Positions 31,226-40,787 are shown, numbered from the stretch's first letter. The stretch is DNA of 64,000 bases from Nitratireductor aquimarinus (GCF_046773475.1 NZ_CP177239.1:3472001-3536000); one strand, 5' to 3'. Notes: generated by a model not told the origin, from the letters alone. A program made the numbers and translations.

Positions 31226-32187
31226 GTGCCACCACCGTTCCGGCAAATCTCTATGCCGCCGTCCAGAAGCGCCGCAATCGCGGCCTGACGGGCCTTTATC
31301 TGGTCGTCGCCGCGTTTCTCGTGGTCTACGCCATTCTGTTTCCGGGCCTTCTCAGCGTTGGCGGTTTTTCCAAGTTCACGCAGAACTGGTTCCCGCTGGC
31401 GCTCGTCACCATGGCGCAGGCCCTGATGATGCTGAATGGCGGCATCTCGCTTGCCATCGGTCCGATGGTCAGCCTCGGCGCGGTCATTGCCGCCGTCACC
31501 ATGGGCGGTCCGCTGGGTGTTCTGGGCGGGCTGATCGCCGTCTCGGTCGCCGGCCTGTTCATCGGTGCGGTAACGGGCGGCATCGTCGCCTATCTGCGCC
31601 TGCCGGCCATCATCGTCACGCTGGCCGGATCGTTCATCATCACCGGCATCGCGCTCATTCTCCTGCCGCGTCCCGGCGGCTACATCCCCGACTGGTTTTC
31701 CGACCTGCTTGCCGGTCATACGCCGGTTGCCTTCGGCCTTCTGGTCCTGCTTCTGATCGGCTGGAAACTCTATCTGGCAACGCCGCTCGGCCTTGGCATC
31801 TATGCCGCCGGAAACAATCCCGTCGGCGCGTTCCGCTCGGGCGTTCCCGTCGAGCGCGTCAAGGTGTTCGCCTTCGCGCTGTCGGGTCTGCTGGCAGCCC
31901 TTGCCGGCCTCTTCGTTGCAGCCCAGACCGGCTCTGGCGATCCGGTCATCGGCACGCCCTTCACGCTCAACTCCATCGCCGGCGCGGTGCTTGGCGGCGT
32001 CGCCTTTCTCGGCGGCAAGGGCACGATGCGCGGCGTCATCTGCGGCAGCCTGCTTCTCTCGGTCATGATCAACGTCATGTTCTTCCTCGGCTTCCCGCCG
32101 GTCGCTCAATATGTGGCGCAGGGCCTCATCATCGTCGGCGCCGTCGCGATCCCGCAATTGACCAGCCAGTGGAGGGCAAAGCCATGA
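31222..32187 (+). CDS. ABC transporter permease, RbsC type (first)
   Basis: A 321-residue inner-membrane protein with eight to ten hydrophobic segments and the family motif LNGGISLAIGPMVSLGAV near the start, plus LGGVAFLGGKGTMRG near the end. It overlaps the ATPase gene and the next permease gene by ATGA. Confidence 0.92.
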   Translation: MSATTVPANLYAAVQKRRNRGLTGLYLVVAAFLVVYAILFPGLLSVGGFSKFTQNWFPLALVTMAQALMMLNGGISLAIGPMVSLGAVIAAVTMGGPLGVLGGLIAVSVAGLFIGAVTGGIVAYLRLPAIIVTLAGSFIITGIALILLPRPGGYIPDWFSDLLAGHTPVAFGLLVLLLIGWKLYLATPLGLGIYAAGNNPVGAFRSGVPVERVKVFAFALSGLLAALAGLFVAAQTGSGDPVIGTPFTLNSIAGAVLGGVAFLGGKGTMRGVICGSLLLSVMINVMFFLGFPPVAQYVAQGLIIVGAVAIPQLTSQWRAKP

Positions 32188-33125
32188 ACGCTCTCAAGTC
32201 GGCCTTCCGCAATCCGCCGCTTCTGACGCTGATCCTGGTGATCCTCGTCTGGATCGTCGCCAGCCTCACGCTGCGTGGCTTCGGAGCCTTCGGCCATCTG
32301 CGCTACCTGCTGGAACTCTCCGCAGTCATCGGCATCGTCGCCGCCGGCCAGACGCTCGTGATCCTGATGGGCGGCATCGACCTTTCGGTCGGCGCGGTCA
32401 TCACGGTCACGGCCATTCTCCTGCCGCTCATCTCGCCCGACATCGATCCCACCGGCCTCGTGGGCATCGTGCTTGCGCTGGGCATCGCGTCCAGCATCGG
32501 CTTTCTCAATGGCGTTGGCGCGGCCTATCTCAGAGTGCCGCCCATCATCATGACGCTGGCCATGGCGACCTTCCTGCAGGGCATGCTGGTCATCGTCGCC
32601 GGCGGCAGCGCCGTCTCCGTCACGAACGCAACCGTCATCTGGCTCGGCCAGGCGCGGCCCTTCGGCATTCCCGCCGGCGTTCTCCTGTGGGTGGCCGTGT
32701 CGATCGTGGTGCTGCTCATCATCCACCGCATGCCGGCCGGCGCGCGTTTTCTGGCGCTGGGGGCCAACCCGCTGGCAACCGAGCTTTCGGGCGTCAGCGT
32801 CAAGCGCAACACGCTGCTCCTGTTCACGCTTTCGGGCTTCTTTGCCGGTCTTGCCGGCATCCTGATCCTCGGCATGAACCGTCAGGGCTATGTGGGCATC
32901 GGCGATCCCTATCTTCTGACGTCCATCGCCGCCGTGGTTCTGGGGGGCACCTCCATTCTGGGCGGGCGCGGCACCTATGCCGGCACCATTCCCGGCGCGA
33001 TCCTTCTCGTCACCACCACGGCGCTGATCACCGTGGTCAACGCGTCGCCCGGCTGGCGGTCCATCATGTTCGGATCGCTCATTCTGGCGCTGCTCCTGAT
33101 CTCGGGGCGTGAGGCGCGACGATGA
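32184..33125 (+). CDS. ABC transporter permease, RbsC type (second)
   Basis: A 313-residue second permease with the conserved ILMGGIDLSVGAVITVTAI and VLGGTSILGGRGTYAGT motifs. Two different RbsC-type permeases in one operon imply a heterodimeric channel. I chose the ATG in the ATGA overlap at 32184; the longer open frame from 31104 is a shadow of the first permease. Confidence 0.92.
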   Translation: MNALKSAFRNPPLLTLILVILVWIVASLTLRGFGAFGHLRYLLELSAVIGIVAAGQTLVILMGGIDLSVGAVITVTAILLPLISPDIDPTGLVGIVLALGIASSIGFLNGVGAAYLRVPPIIMTLAMATFLQGMLVIVAGGSAVSVTNATVIWLGQARPFGIPAGVLLWVAVSIVVLLIIHRMPAGARFLALGANPLATELSGVSVKRNTLLLFTLSGFFAGLAGILILGMNRQGYVGIGDPYLLTSIAAVVLGGTSILGGRGTYAGTIPGAILLVTTTALITVVNASPGWRSIMFGSLILALLLISGREARR

Positions 33126-34078
33126 GTTCTGCCTATGCGGGTCCGGTCGTCGACCCGCACCACCATCTGTGGGACCTGTCGCTTGGCAGGCACCCCTGGC
33201 TTGCGCCGCCTGAAGCCGCTGATGAGGAGATGGTGTTCGGCAGCATCGCGCCGATCCGTCGCGACTATGGCGTGGGCGAATATCTGTGGGACGCGGCCCG
33301 CCAGAACATCGTCGCCACCGTCCATGTCGAGGCCGGCTGGTCGGATGATTTCCCGCTGGAGGAAACGCGCTGGCTCGACAGTCTCGACAGGCGTTTTGGC
33401 GTTGCCGCGCGCTATGTGGCGCGCGTGCCGCTTGCCGGTGCGGATGCGCAGCGCCTAGTGGAGCGCGAGGCTGCAAATCCCGCTGTGGTCGGCATTCGCG
33501 ATATCGTCAGCTGGCATCCCGACCCGGCAAAGAGCTTCGCCTCCCGCGAAGGCATGATGAGCGACCCGCGCTGGCGCGAGGGGCTTTCGCGCGCCACCGA
33601 ACTCGGCCTCAGCTTCGATCTCATGCTCTTTCCCTGGCAGATGGGGGAGGCGGCGCGCCTTGTCGCCGATCATCCCGACACGCAATTCGTGCTCAACCAT
33701 TGCGGCAGCCCGGTTGACCGCAGCGAGGAAGGCTTGGCGCTTTGGCGCAACGGGCTTTCGGAGCTTTCCAGTGCGCCCAACATCGCCATCAAGATCTCCG
33801 ATCCCGTGGCCTATGATCACCACTGGACAGTCGACAGTCTGCGCATGGTGATCGACCACTGCATCGCCTGTTTCGGGCCGCAGCGCGCCATGTTCGCCAG
33901 TGATTTTCCCGTTGCCGGTCTGCACGCGGATTTCGATGCGCTTTATGGCGCGTTCAGAACCACAGCCGCCAGCCATTCGCATGATGAGCAGGAAGCCCTG
34001 TTCTTCTCGACGGCGAACCGCATTTACCGCCTTGGCCTGTCGCCTTCGCAAACATCACAGGATGCTTCCCATGTCTGA
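33122..34078 (+). CDS. Amidohydrolase family protein (COG3618, lactonase-like)
   Basis: A 318-residue TIM-barrel hydrolase. The metal-site opening DPHHHLWD (H13 and H15) and the closing FASDFPV aspartate match the group containing 2-pyrone-4,6-dicarboxylate lactonase and L-fucono/rhamnono-lactonases. It would open a lactone or hydrolyse a related ring or amide in the cytoplasm. It overlaps the permease gene by ATGA, so it is tied to the imported substrate. Confidence 0.85.
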   Translation: MSSAYAGPVVDPHHHLWDLSLGRHPWLAPPEAADEEMVFGSIAPIRRDYGVGEYLWDAARQNIVATVHVEAGWSDDFPLEETRWLDSLDRRFGVAARYVARVPLAGADAQRLVEREAANPAVVGIRDIVSWHPDPAKSFASREGMMSDPRWREGLSRATELGLSFDLMLFPWQMGEAARLVADHPDTQFVLNHCGSPVDRSEEGLALWRNGLSELSSAPNIAIKISDPVAYDHHWTVDSLRMVIDHCIACFGPQRAMFASDFPVAGLHADFDALYGAFRTTAASHSHDEQEALFFSTANRIYRLGLSPSQTSQDASHV

Positions 34079-35384
34079 CGCCACGCTCACCACTGCGAGC
34101 GATCCCGTCATCGATGACCGCGTTCGCGGTTTTCCCGCAGGCCATGCAGCCCTTGGCCTCGGCGCCATTGGCGATCAGGGGTGGAAGCCCTTTGATGGCG
34201 CCATGTCCCTGCCATTGATCTCGCTCGATGAAACGGCGTTCGCCAACAATGTCGATCTGATGATGACCTATGTGCGCGAGCAGGGCGTCGAGATCGCACC
34301 ACACGCCAAGACGCCGATGTCGCCGGCCATCGCCGCCCGTCTCGTCGAGGCCGGGGCATGGGGCGTCACAGTGGCCGACATTCGTCAGGCTTCCGTCATG
34401 CTGCGCGCGGGCTTCCGCCGCCTGATCCTCGCAAACGAGATCGGTGGCCCGGCGGCAGCGAGACGGCTTGCCCGCCTGGTCTCCGCCTATCCCGATGCCG
34501 ATCTCTCGATCTTCGTCGATTCACGCGAGATGATGGAGGCGCTCGCTTCCGCCTGGTCTTCTTCCACGGATCTGCCGCCGCTCGGACTTCTGGTCGAGCT
34601 GGGCGCTGCCCGTGGCGGGCTCCGCTCCGGTGAAGCCGCGTTACAGCTCGCCGAGGCCATTCTCGAACGCGAGACCGACACTTTCCGGCTCGCCGGCGTC
34701 GCGGCTTACGAAGGTGCAGCCGCAACGCCCGATGCGGCTGAGACGGCGCTGCGCATTTCTGCTCTGGTCGAACGCACGGCAACGCTTTTCTCTGCGCTGC
34801 GCCAGCGGCTTGGGCCGGAGCGTCCGATGATCGTCACCGCCGGCGGCTCGGTTTATTTCGACATGGTGGTTCGCGGTCTGAAGGCGGTGGTCGCCGCAGA
34901 TCAAAACGCGGTTCTGGTTTTGCGCAGCGGCGCGATCTTCTTTCACGATCACGGCATCTATGAGCGCGGTCTCACCGGCCTCGACAACCGGTCTGGTTTC
35001 GTGATCGGCGGAAAAGCGGTTTCGGCGGCCACCGGGTTCCGCCCCGCGCTTCGTGTCTGGGCCGAGGTTCTTTCGAGGCCGGAGCCGGGGCTTGCCGTTT
35101 GCGGCATGGGTCTGCGCGATGTGGCAGCCGATCAGGGCCTGCCGCGCCCACTGGCGTTCTATCGTGATGGCGTGCGCACCGCTCTTTCTAAGACGGTTCG
35201 CGTCACTGCGTTGAACGATCAGCATGCCTTCGTCTCACTGGGCGATGGCGTCGATCTGCATGTCGGCGATGTGGTGGAGTTCGGCATCTCGCACCCCTGC
35301 ACCTGCCTCGACCGGCACGCGATCCTCTACGGTCTGGACGACGATCATCGCGTTGTCTCGGCCTATCTCACCAGCTTCGGCTGA
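34071..35384 (+). CDS. PLP enzyme of the D-threonine aldolase/D-serine dehydratase-like family
   Basis: A 437-residue fold-type III PLP enzyme. Lys80 in PHAKTPMSP is the expected cofactor lysine, and the C-terminal segment SLGDGVDLHVGDVVEFGISHPCTC contains the His/Cys metal site of the DSD1-like domain. Family members act on D-amino acids (D-threonine aldolase, D-serine dehydratase, 3-hydroxy-D-aspartate aldolase). Start at 34071 gives an 8-base overlap with the previous gene. In this operon it fits breakdown of a free D-amino acid released by the deacylases. Confidence 0.85.
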   Translation: MSDATLTTASDPVIDDRVRGFPAGHAALGLGAIGDQGWKPFDGAMSLPLISLDETAFANNVDLMMTYVREQGVEIAPHAKTPMSPAIAARLVEAGAWGVTVADIRQASVMLRAGFRRLILANEIGGPAAARRLARLVSAYPDADLSIFVDSREMMEALASAWSSSTDLPPLGLLVELGAARGGLRSGEAALQLAEAILERETDTFRLAGVAAYEGAAATPDAAETALRISALVERTATLFSALRQRLGPERPMIVTAGGSVYFDMVVRGLKAVVAADQNAVLVLRSGAIFFHDHGIYERGLTGLDNRSGFVIGGKAVSAATGFRPALRVWAEVLSRPEPGLAVCGMGLRDVAADQGLPRPLAFYRDGVRTALSKTVRVTALNDQHAFVSLGDGVDLHVGDVVEFGISHPCTCLDRHAILYGLDDDHRVVSAYLTSFG

Positions 35385-35436
35385 AACTGTTCCAACCCCA
35401 CCCCACCCCCTACCCAAGCAAAAGGAATTTTGGAAA

Positions 35437-35781
35437 ATGATCATGCGCTACCAGAAGGGTTCCCGAATGAGCCAGGCCGTCGTCTATGGCGGTCTCGTCC
35501 ACATTGCGGGGCAGGTTCCCGATGACCGCAAGGCGAGCATCGAGGATCAGACGGCAGATGTTCTGCGCAAGATCGACGCGCTCCTGGCCGAAGCCGGAAC
35601 CGACCGCTCCAAGCTCGTGGCCGTCAACGTCTTCCTGCCGGCCATCATCGATTTCGACGCGATGAACAGCGTCTATGATGCCTGGATCGACCCGGAGAAC
35701 CCGCCGGCCCGCGCCTGCGTCGAGGCGCGCCTTGCCGATCCGGACCTGCGCGTCGAAATGACGGCTATTGCCGCAGTCTGA
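35437..35781 (+). CDS. RidA family protein (enamine/imine deaminase)
   Basis: A 114-residue RidA/YjgF-type trimer subunit with VVYGGLVHIAGQVP, FLPAIIDFDAMNSVYDAW and the PPARACVEARLADPDLRVEM end that carries the catalytic Arg. RidA removes reactive enamine/imine intermediates made by PLP enzymes, which fits its place behind the PLP enzyme. The start at 35437 follows AAAGGA. Confidence 0.9.
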   Translation: MIMRYQKGSRMSQAVVYGGLVHIAGQVPDDRKASIEDQTADVLRKIDALLAEAGTDRSKLVAVNVFLPAIIDFDAMNSVYDAWIDPENPPARACVEARLADPDLRVEMTAIAAV

Positions 35782-35835
35782 CACCTGGCCGGTGCCCCGC
35801 GCACCGGCTCTTCTTCTGGCGACCGGAGTTCTGCC

Positions 35836-36849
35836 ATGCATACGGGCATTGTTCATTCCATTGATTTCGAGGCCGGGGGCGTTCAGTCCGGCTTCCTGGC
35901 AATTCCCTATTCGGTGGACCGGTCGCCCTATTACCAGATCCGCATCCCCTGGCTGCGGGTCCGCAATGGCGAGGGGCCGAGCCTCCTTTTGATGGCGGGC
36001 AATCACGGCGACGAGTATGAGGGCGAACTTCAGCTTGCCCGGCTCATGCGCCGCCTGAAGACGCTCGACATCAGCGGAACGGTCACGGTCCTGCCGATCG
36101 TGAACCAGCCGGCAGTCATGACGGCCCGCCGCTGCTCCCCCTTCGATGGCGGAAATCTCAACCGCGCCTTTCCCGGCAACCCTGCCGGAACGCCAACCGA
36201 GCGCATCGCCCATTTTCTGGAACATGAGCTGTTCCCGCGCCACGATGTGGTGCTCGACCTTCATTCCGGCGGCACCTCCATGGCGCATTTGCCCTGCACG
36301 CTGATCGAGCGGCAGGCGGATCCGGCGCGCTTCGAGCGCACGCTTGATCTCATGCGCCAGATGGGCGCCGCCCACGCCTTCATCGCCGACAATGGGCCGA
36401 CAGCGCCGACCTCGATGGGCGCTGCGGGCCGCGCTGGCGCAATCGGTCTTTCCGGCGAGTTTGGTGGCGGCGGCACGGTCACGCCCGACAGCATGGCCTT
36501 CACGGCGGGCGCAATCGATCGCCTGCTTGTTGCGCTGGGCATCGTGTCCGCACCGGTGCTCTCCGCCGCGCTTGATGACAAGGCTCCGCCGCTCCAGCTC
36601 CTTTCGCTGTCGCGCCACAGCCAGGGCATCTACGCCACCCGGCGCGGCTGGTTCGAGCCCGCCGCCCGTCTGGGCGACCGCGTTGCCGCTGGCGATCTCG
36701 CCGGCTGGTATCACGATCTTGAACGCATCGACGCACCCGAGGAAGCACTGCACTTCGCCGAGGGTGGCATCGTCATCTCGCATCGCCTTCATTGCGACAG
36801 CCAGTCCGGCGATTGCCTGATACAAGTGGCCGAGCCGATTGAAGCCTGA
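35836..36849 (+). CDS. Aspartoacylase/succinylglutamate desuccinylase family deacylase
   Basis: A 337-residue zinc carboxypeptidase-fold enzyme with H57 and E60 in GNHGDE and H143 in LDLHSGG as zinc ligands, plus the NLNRAFPG substrate-binding loop. The closest named relatives I recognise are DoeB-like N-alpha-acetyl-diaminobutyrate deacetylases. It should remove an acyl group from an amino acid. It lies between RidA and an N-acyl-D-amino-acid deacylase, giving the operon two deacylases. Confidence 0.87.
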   Translation: MHTGIVHSIDFEAGGVQSGFLAIPYSVDRSPYYQIRIPWLRVRNGEGPSLLLMAGNHGDEYEGELQLARLMRRLKTLDISGTVTVLPIVNQPAVMTARRCSPFDGGNLNRAFPGNPAGTPTERIAHFLEHELFPRHDVVLDLHSGGTSMAHLPCTLIERQADPARFERTLDLMRQMGAAHAFIADNGPTAPTSMGAAGRAGAIGLSGEFGGGGTVTPDSMAFTAGAIDRLLVALGIVSAPVLSAALDDKAPPLQLLSLSRHSQGIYATRRGWFEPAARLGDRVAAGDLAGWYHDLERIDAPEEALHFAEGGIVISHRLHCDSQSGDCLIQVAEPIEA

Positions 36850-36859
36850 GAGGATCTGA

Positions 36860-38455
36860 ATGACCGACACGCTCATCCGCGGGGCGCGCATCGTCGATGG
36901 AACCGGTGCGCCCTGGTATCGCGGCGATATTCTCTTATCCGGCGGGCGCATCGCCCGCATCGGGCGCGATCTGCCCGTTTCCGGCGCGCATGTGGTGGAT
37001 GCCGAAGAGCGCTACGCCGCACCCGGCTTCATCGATGCGCATTGTCATGATGACCTGATCTTCCTGCGCGAACGCGGACGTCCGGAAAAGGCGTTTCAGG
37101 GCGTCACCAGCATTGTTGTCGGAAACTGTTCTTTCTCGCTGTATCCCGCCACGCCCGGATCCCACGAGGATCTGCGCCGGCACTTTTCCGGCCTTCTCGG
37201 CGAAACGGCGCATGAAGAAATCTTCGCCGATCTCGATGGCTACCGTCACGCACTGTGCGGGGCAGAGGGCGCTGGCATCGCGCTCAATCTCGTGTCGCTC
37301 GTAGGGCATGCCGCACTTCGCCTTGCCGTCATGGGGCATGACGACCGCCCGGCCACGCCGGAAGAAACGCAGGCCATGTGCGACCTTCTGGAAGCCCAGC
37401 TTGTGCAGGGCGCCGCAGGCCTGTCGCTCGGCCTTGTCTATCCGCCAAGCGCCTTTGCCGACGAGGCGGAGCTGATTACGCTCGGGCGTGTCGTCGGGCG
37501 TCACGGTCGGGTGCTCGCCGCGCATATCCGTTCCTATGAGGCAGGGCTGATCGACGCCACCGAAGAGTTCGGGCGTGTGCTTGGGGCGTCAGGTGCAGCA
37601 GGCCTGCTCTCGCATCTTCAGTCTGCCGGCCGTCCCAATTGGGGCCGCATTCCCGATGCCATCGCGCTTCTGGAGACGATGCGCCGGGACGGCATCGATG
37701 TCAGCTTCGACATGTATCCCTATCCCGCCGGCAGCACATGGATACTCCAGCTCCTGCCCGCCGCTGTCATGGAAGGCGGGCTTGCCGGGCTGCGCCGGCG
37801 TCTGGCCGATCCCGCCCAGCAGGCGCTCCTGCGCCGCTGGGTCAGCGAGGGTGGCCCGGAATTCCCCGGCCAGAGCAAGGTGTCGCTCATCGGCTGGGAG
37901 AATGTTCGTCTCTCCGCCGTGGGCGTTGATGCGCTCAAGCATCTTGAAGGGCTCGACATGCAGGCCGCGGCAGCGAAACTGGCTGTTGATCCGTTCGATC
38001 TCATGCTGCGCTTCATCGAAGAAGATGACGGCCAGACCGGCATCATCCTGTTCCAGCTTGCAGAAGAAGATTTGCACGCCGCCTGTTGCAACCGCCTCTA
38101 CATGGCCGGGTCCGATGGGCTTCCGCGACCGGGCTCCAAGCCGCATCCGCGCGCCTTCGGCACCTTTCCGCGCATCGCCGGGCCGCTTGTCCGCGACCAG
38201 AACTGGTTCTCGCTGGAAGATGCCGTGCGCCGCATGACGTCCATGGCCGCGCAGCGCTTTTCGCTCACGGATCGCGGGCTTCTGCGCCCCGGCATGGCCG
38301 GCGATGTCGTGCTCTTCGAGGAGAGCATCACAGACCGCGCGACCTTCGACGATTCTTCGCAACTGCCCTCCGGTGTCAGCCACCTGTTCGTCAATGGGGG
38401 CATGGTCATCGAGGATGGCCGCGAGACGGGCGCGCGTCCTGGTCGCGTTCTCTAG
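36860..38455 (+). CDS. N-acyl-D-amino-acid deacylase (D-aminoacylase family)
   Basis: A 531-residue amidohydrolase. The D-aminoacylase metal and substrate residues are all there at the expected spacings: H61 and H63 in DAHCHDD, C90 in VVGNCSF, H222 in AAHIRSY, H252 in LSHLQSAG and D419 in AGSDGLPRP. It starts 10 bases after the aspartoacylase-like gene. It would free a D-amino acid from an N-acyl conjugate. Confidence 0.9.
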   Translation: MTDTLIRGARIVDGTGAPWYRGDILLSGGRIARIGRDLPVSGAHVVDAEERYAAPGFIDAHCHDDLIFLRERGRPEKAFQGVTSIVVGNCSFSLYPATPGSHEDLRRHFSGLLGETAHEEIFADLDGYRHALCGAEGAGIALNLVSLVGHAALRLAVMGHDDRPATPEETQAMCDLLEAQLVQGAAGLSLGLVYPPSAFADEAELITLGRVVGRHGRVLAAHIRSYEAGLIDATEEFGRVLGASGAAGLLSHLQSAGRPNWGRIPDAIALLETMRRDGIDVSFDMYPYPAGSTWILQLLPAAVMEGGLAGLRRRLADPAQQALLRRWVSEGGPEFPGQSKVSLIGWENVRLSAVGVDALKHLEGLDMQAAAAKLAVDPFDLMLRFIEEDDGQTGIILFQLAEEDLHAACCNRLYMAGSDGLPRPGSKPHPRAFGTFPRIAGPLVRDQNWFSLEDAVRRMTSMAAQRFSLTDRGLLRPGMAGDVVLFEESITDRATFDDSSQLPSGVSHLFVNGGMVIEDGRETGARPGRVL

Positions 38456-38514
38456 CCAATTCCGCGGCCGCCCCCGGCGGCCCGATAATGTTTGATTTCA
38501 AAGGAGTGCCCGCC

Positions 38515-39699
38515 ATGCATCTGTCGATGTGGACTTACCCCTGGGATGTTCAGGATCAGGGGCTGGAGCGGCTTGTCGCCGATCTGCGCGACCGCGCCGG
38601 GCTCAACACGGTCAGCCTCGCCACGTCCTATCACGCCGGTCGCTTTCTCCAGCCGCGCAGCCCGCATCAGAAAGCCTATTTCCCCGAGGATGGAACGGTC
38701 TATTTCGAGCCGGACGAAGCGCTCTGGGCGGATCGGGAGATCAAGCCGCTCAAGGCGCGCAATGTTGCCGAGCGTGGCGACGTGCTGAAGGTGCTCACAG
38801 ACGCGCGCGCACAGACCGGCATGAAAGTCTCCTGCTGGACCGTCTGCCTGCACAACACGCGTCTGGGCATGGAGCATCCAGACCACGTGACCCGCAACGC
38901 GTTCGGCAATCCGAACTATTACAATCTCTGCCCGTCCAGCCCGGCTGCCCGCGCCTATGTCACCACGCTCGTTCAGGATGTGAGCACCCGCTACCGGCCG
39001 GACATGATCGAGCTCGAAAGCCCCAACTTCATGGGGTTCGCGCACGAATATCACCACGAGAAGGACGGCGTCGGCCTCAATGCGGAGGATGATTTCCTCC
39101 TGTCGCTCTGCTTCTGCGACCATTGCATGGCGCGTGCCGGGGCGGCTGGCGTCAATGCAAAGGGCGCGCGCGAGACGGTTGGCCGCTTCATCGCAGAAAT
39201 GTGCGCGCGTGAAATTCCCGAAAAGCAGTTCCCGGATTTCCCGGAAGCGGGCCTCGATGCGTTCAACGCTCATGAAGACCTGCGCGCCTACCTTGCCTGG
39301 CGCAGCGAGCCGGTCACGTCGCTGATTGCCGAGATCCGTGAGGCTGCACATCCTGAAACAAGGGTGGTCCTGATCGACCTTGCCGACGGATGGCTGGGCG
39401 GTGTCGAACTGGAAGAAGCGGCAGGGGCCTGCGATGGCGTGATCCTCTGCTGCTACTGCATGGAGCCGCAGGCCGTGAGTGCGCTATTCGAAAAAGCGCG
39501 TGGCATCGTCGGACCAGAAAAATTCCTGGGCGTCGGGCTGCGCGTCTTCTACCCGGAGATGGAAAACGGCGACGACCTTGCCGAGCGGGCGCAGGCCGCC
39601 ATCGCCGCCGGTGCTGATGGTGTGAATTTCTACAATTACGGCCTGATCCCGGAAAAGCGCCTCGACTGGGTGCGCACCGCCACCGACCGCCTGGCGTAA
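38515..39699 (+). CDS. Hypothetical protein, putative TIM-barrel hydrolase
   Basis: I do not recognise this 394-residue protein with certainty. The pattern resembles glycoside-hydrolase-like barrels: MHLSMWTYPWDV at the start, FNPNYYNLCPSSPAARAYV-like motif (here FGNPNYYNLCPSSPAARAY), MIELESPNFMGFAHEYHHEK, a CFCDHCMARAG cysteine pair and DGVNFYNYGL near the end. There is no signal peptide. Start at 38515 has AAGGAG 8 bases upstream. It ends the ribose-type ABC operon, so it probably acts on the sugar-like or other non-amino-acid half of the substrate (inference). Confidence 0.75.
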   Translation: MHLSMWTYPWDVQDQGLERLVADLRDRAGLNTVSLATSYHAGRFLQPRSPHQKAYFPEDGTVYFEPDEALWADREIKPLKARNVAERGDVLKVLTDARAQTGMKVSCWTVCLHNTRLGMEHPDHVTRNAFGNPNYYNLCPSSPAARAYVTTLVQDVSTRYRPDMIELESPNFMGFAHEYHHEKDGVGLNAEDDFLLSLCFCDHCMARAGAAGVNAKGARETVGRFIAEMCAREIPEKQFPDFPEAGLDAFNAHEDLRAYLAWRSEPVTSLIAEIREAAHPETRVVLIDLADGWLGGVELEEAAGACDGVILCCYCMEPQAVSALFEKARGIVGPEKFLGVGLRVFYPEMENGDDLAERAQAAIAAGADGVNFYNYGLIPEKRLDWVRTATDRLA

Positions 39700-39856
39700 G
39701 ACAGCGCCATTTCGCGAGGTGTCAGACGCCGCCACATGTCTGTGCGCGGCGCCCGCTGGCATGCGGGTTTTCCGCATTGCCCGGGCCTGTGCAGTTTCAA
39801 AAAAGCGCTGACGGCATTCCTTGACAACAAGCCGGCTATACGGCTTGATGTGGAAA

Positions 39857-39890
39857 TCCACTAATATGGATATGTGTCCATAATAGTGGA
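39857..39890. promoter_or_regulatory. Candidate IclR operator, copy 2
   Basis: TCCACTAATATGGA, spacer TATGTG, TCCATAATAGTGGA is a near-perfect inverted repeat 30 bases before the amino-acid-binding-protein gene. The outer boxes TCCACTA and TAGTGGA are 20 bases apart, exactly as at 28536-28569. A TTGACA at 39821-39826 is a possible -35 box. Bases 39700-39856 hold no gene. Confidence 0.65.
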
Positions 39891-39920
39891 ACTGACAAAT
39901 TTGGGAAAGGGGAACTCAGC

Positions 39921-40766
39921 ATGGCTATTCCGTTTCGCGCACATGCGCTTCTGCTCACCACCGCAATGATGGTCGCGGCCGCACCGGCGGTCGCGCAGGA
40001 CAAGAGCAAGCTCGACGAGGTTCTGGAACGCGGTCACCTCGTTCTTGGCACCGGCAGCACCAACGCGCCCTGGCACTTCAAGAGTGTCGACGACAAGCTT
40101 CAGGGCTTCGATGTCGACATGGGCCGCATCATCGCCAAGTCGCTGTTCGGTGATCCCGACAAAATCGAATATGTGACGCAGTCCTCGGATGCGCGTATTC
40201 CGAACATCACCACCGGCAAGGTCGATGTCACCTGCCAGTTCATGACCGTCACCGGTGAGCGCGCCCAGCAGGTTGCCTTCACCATCCCGTATTACCGCGA
40301 GGGCGTTGGCCTCATGCTGAAGGCCGATGGTGATTATGCGGATTACGAGGCGCTCAAGGAGGCCGGTTCCTCCGTCACCGTGTCCGTTCTGCAGAATGTC
40401 TACGCGGAAGACATGGTGCACGCGGCTCTGCCCGAGGCGAGCGTCGACCAGTATGAGTCCGTCGATCTCATCTATCAGGCGCTGGAATCCGGCCGCTCTG
40501 ACGCCGTCGCCACCGACCAGTCGTCGCTTGCCTGGTACATGACGCAGAACCCCGACCGTTACCGCGATGCCGGTTATGGCTGGAACCCGCAGTCCTATTC
40601 CTGCGCCGTCGCGCGCGGCGATCAGGACTGGCTCAACTTCGTCAACACCGCCCTGCATGAGGCGATGACGGGCGTTGAGTTCAACTTCTATGCGGACTCT
40701 TTCAAGACCTGGTTCGGCAAGGATCTGCAGCCGCCGCAGATCGGCTTCCCGGTCGAATACAAGTAA
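39921..40766 (+). CDS. Amino-acid ABC transporter substrate-binding protein, family 3
   Basis: A 281-residue periplasmic protein with a Sec signal (residues 1 to about 25, ending AAPAVAQ). Family-3 signature segments are LDEVLERGHLVLGTGSTNAPWHF, GFDVDMGRIIAKSLFG and the ligand-contact stretch QSSDARIPNITTGKVDVTCQFMTVT. It binds a polar amino acid or derivative. Own promoter and the shared operator tie it to the IclR system. Confidence 0.93.
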   Translation: MAIPFRAHALLLTTAMMVAAAPAVAQDKSKLDEVLERGHLVLGTGSTNAPWHFKSVDDKLQGFDVDMGRIIAKSLFGDPDKIEYVTQSSDARIPNITTGKVDVTCQFMTVTGERAQQVAFTIPYYREGVGLMLKADGDYADYEALKEAGSSVTVSVLQNVYAEDMVHAALPEASVDQYESVDLIYQALESGRSDAVATDQSSLAWYMTQNPDRYRDAGYGWNPQSYSCAVARGDQDWLNFVNTALHEAMTGVEFNFYADSFKTWFGKDLQPPQIGFPVEYK

Positions 40767-40787
40767 GCATCGCATCTGCATGAGGGC

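Noticed and set aside
31104..33125. Long frame suggesting a fused ATPase-permease protein
   Set aside because: Its first 360 codons are an out-of-frame reading of the first permease; the real gene starts at the ATGA overlap at 32184.
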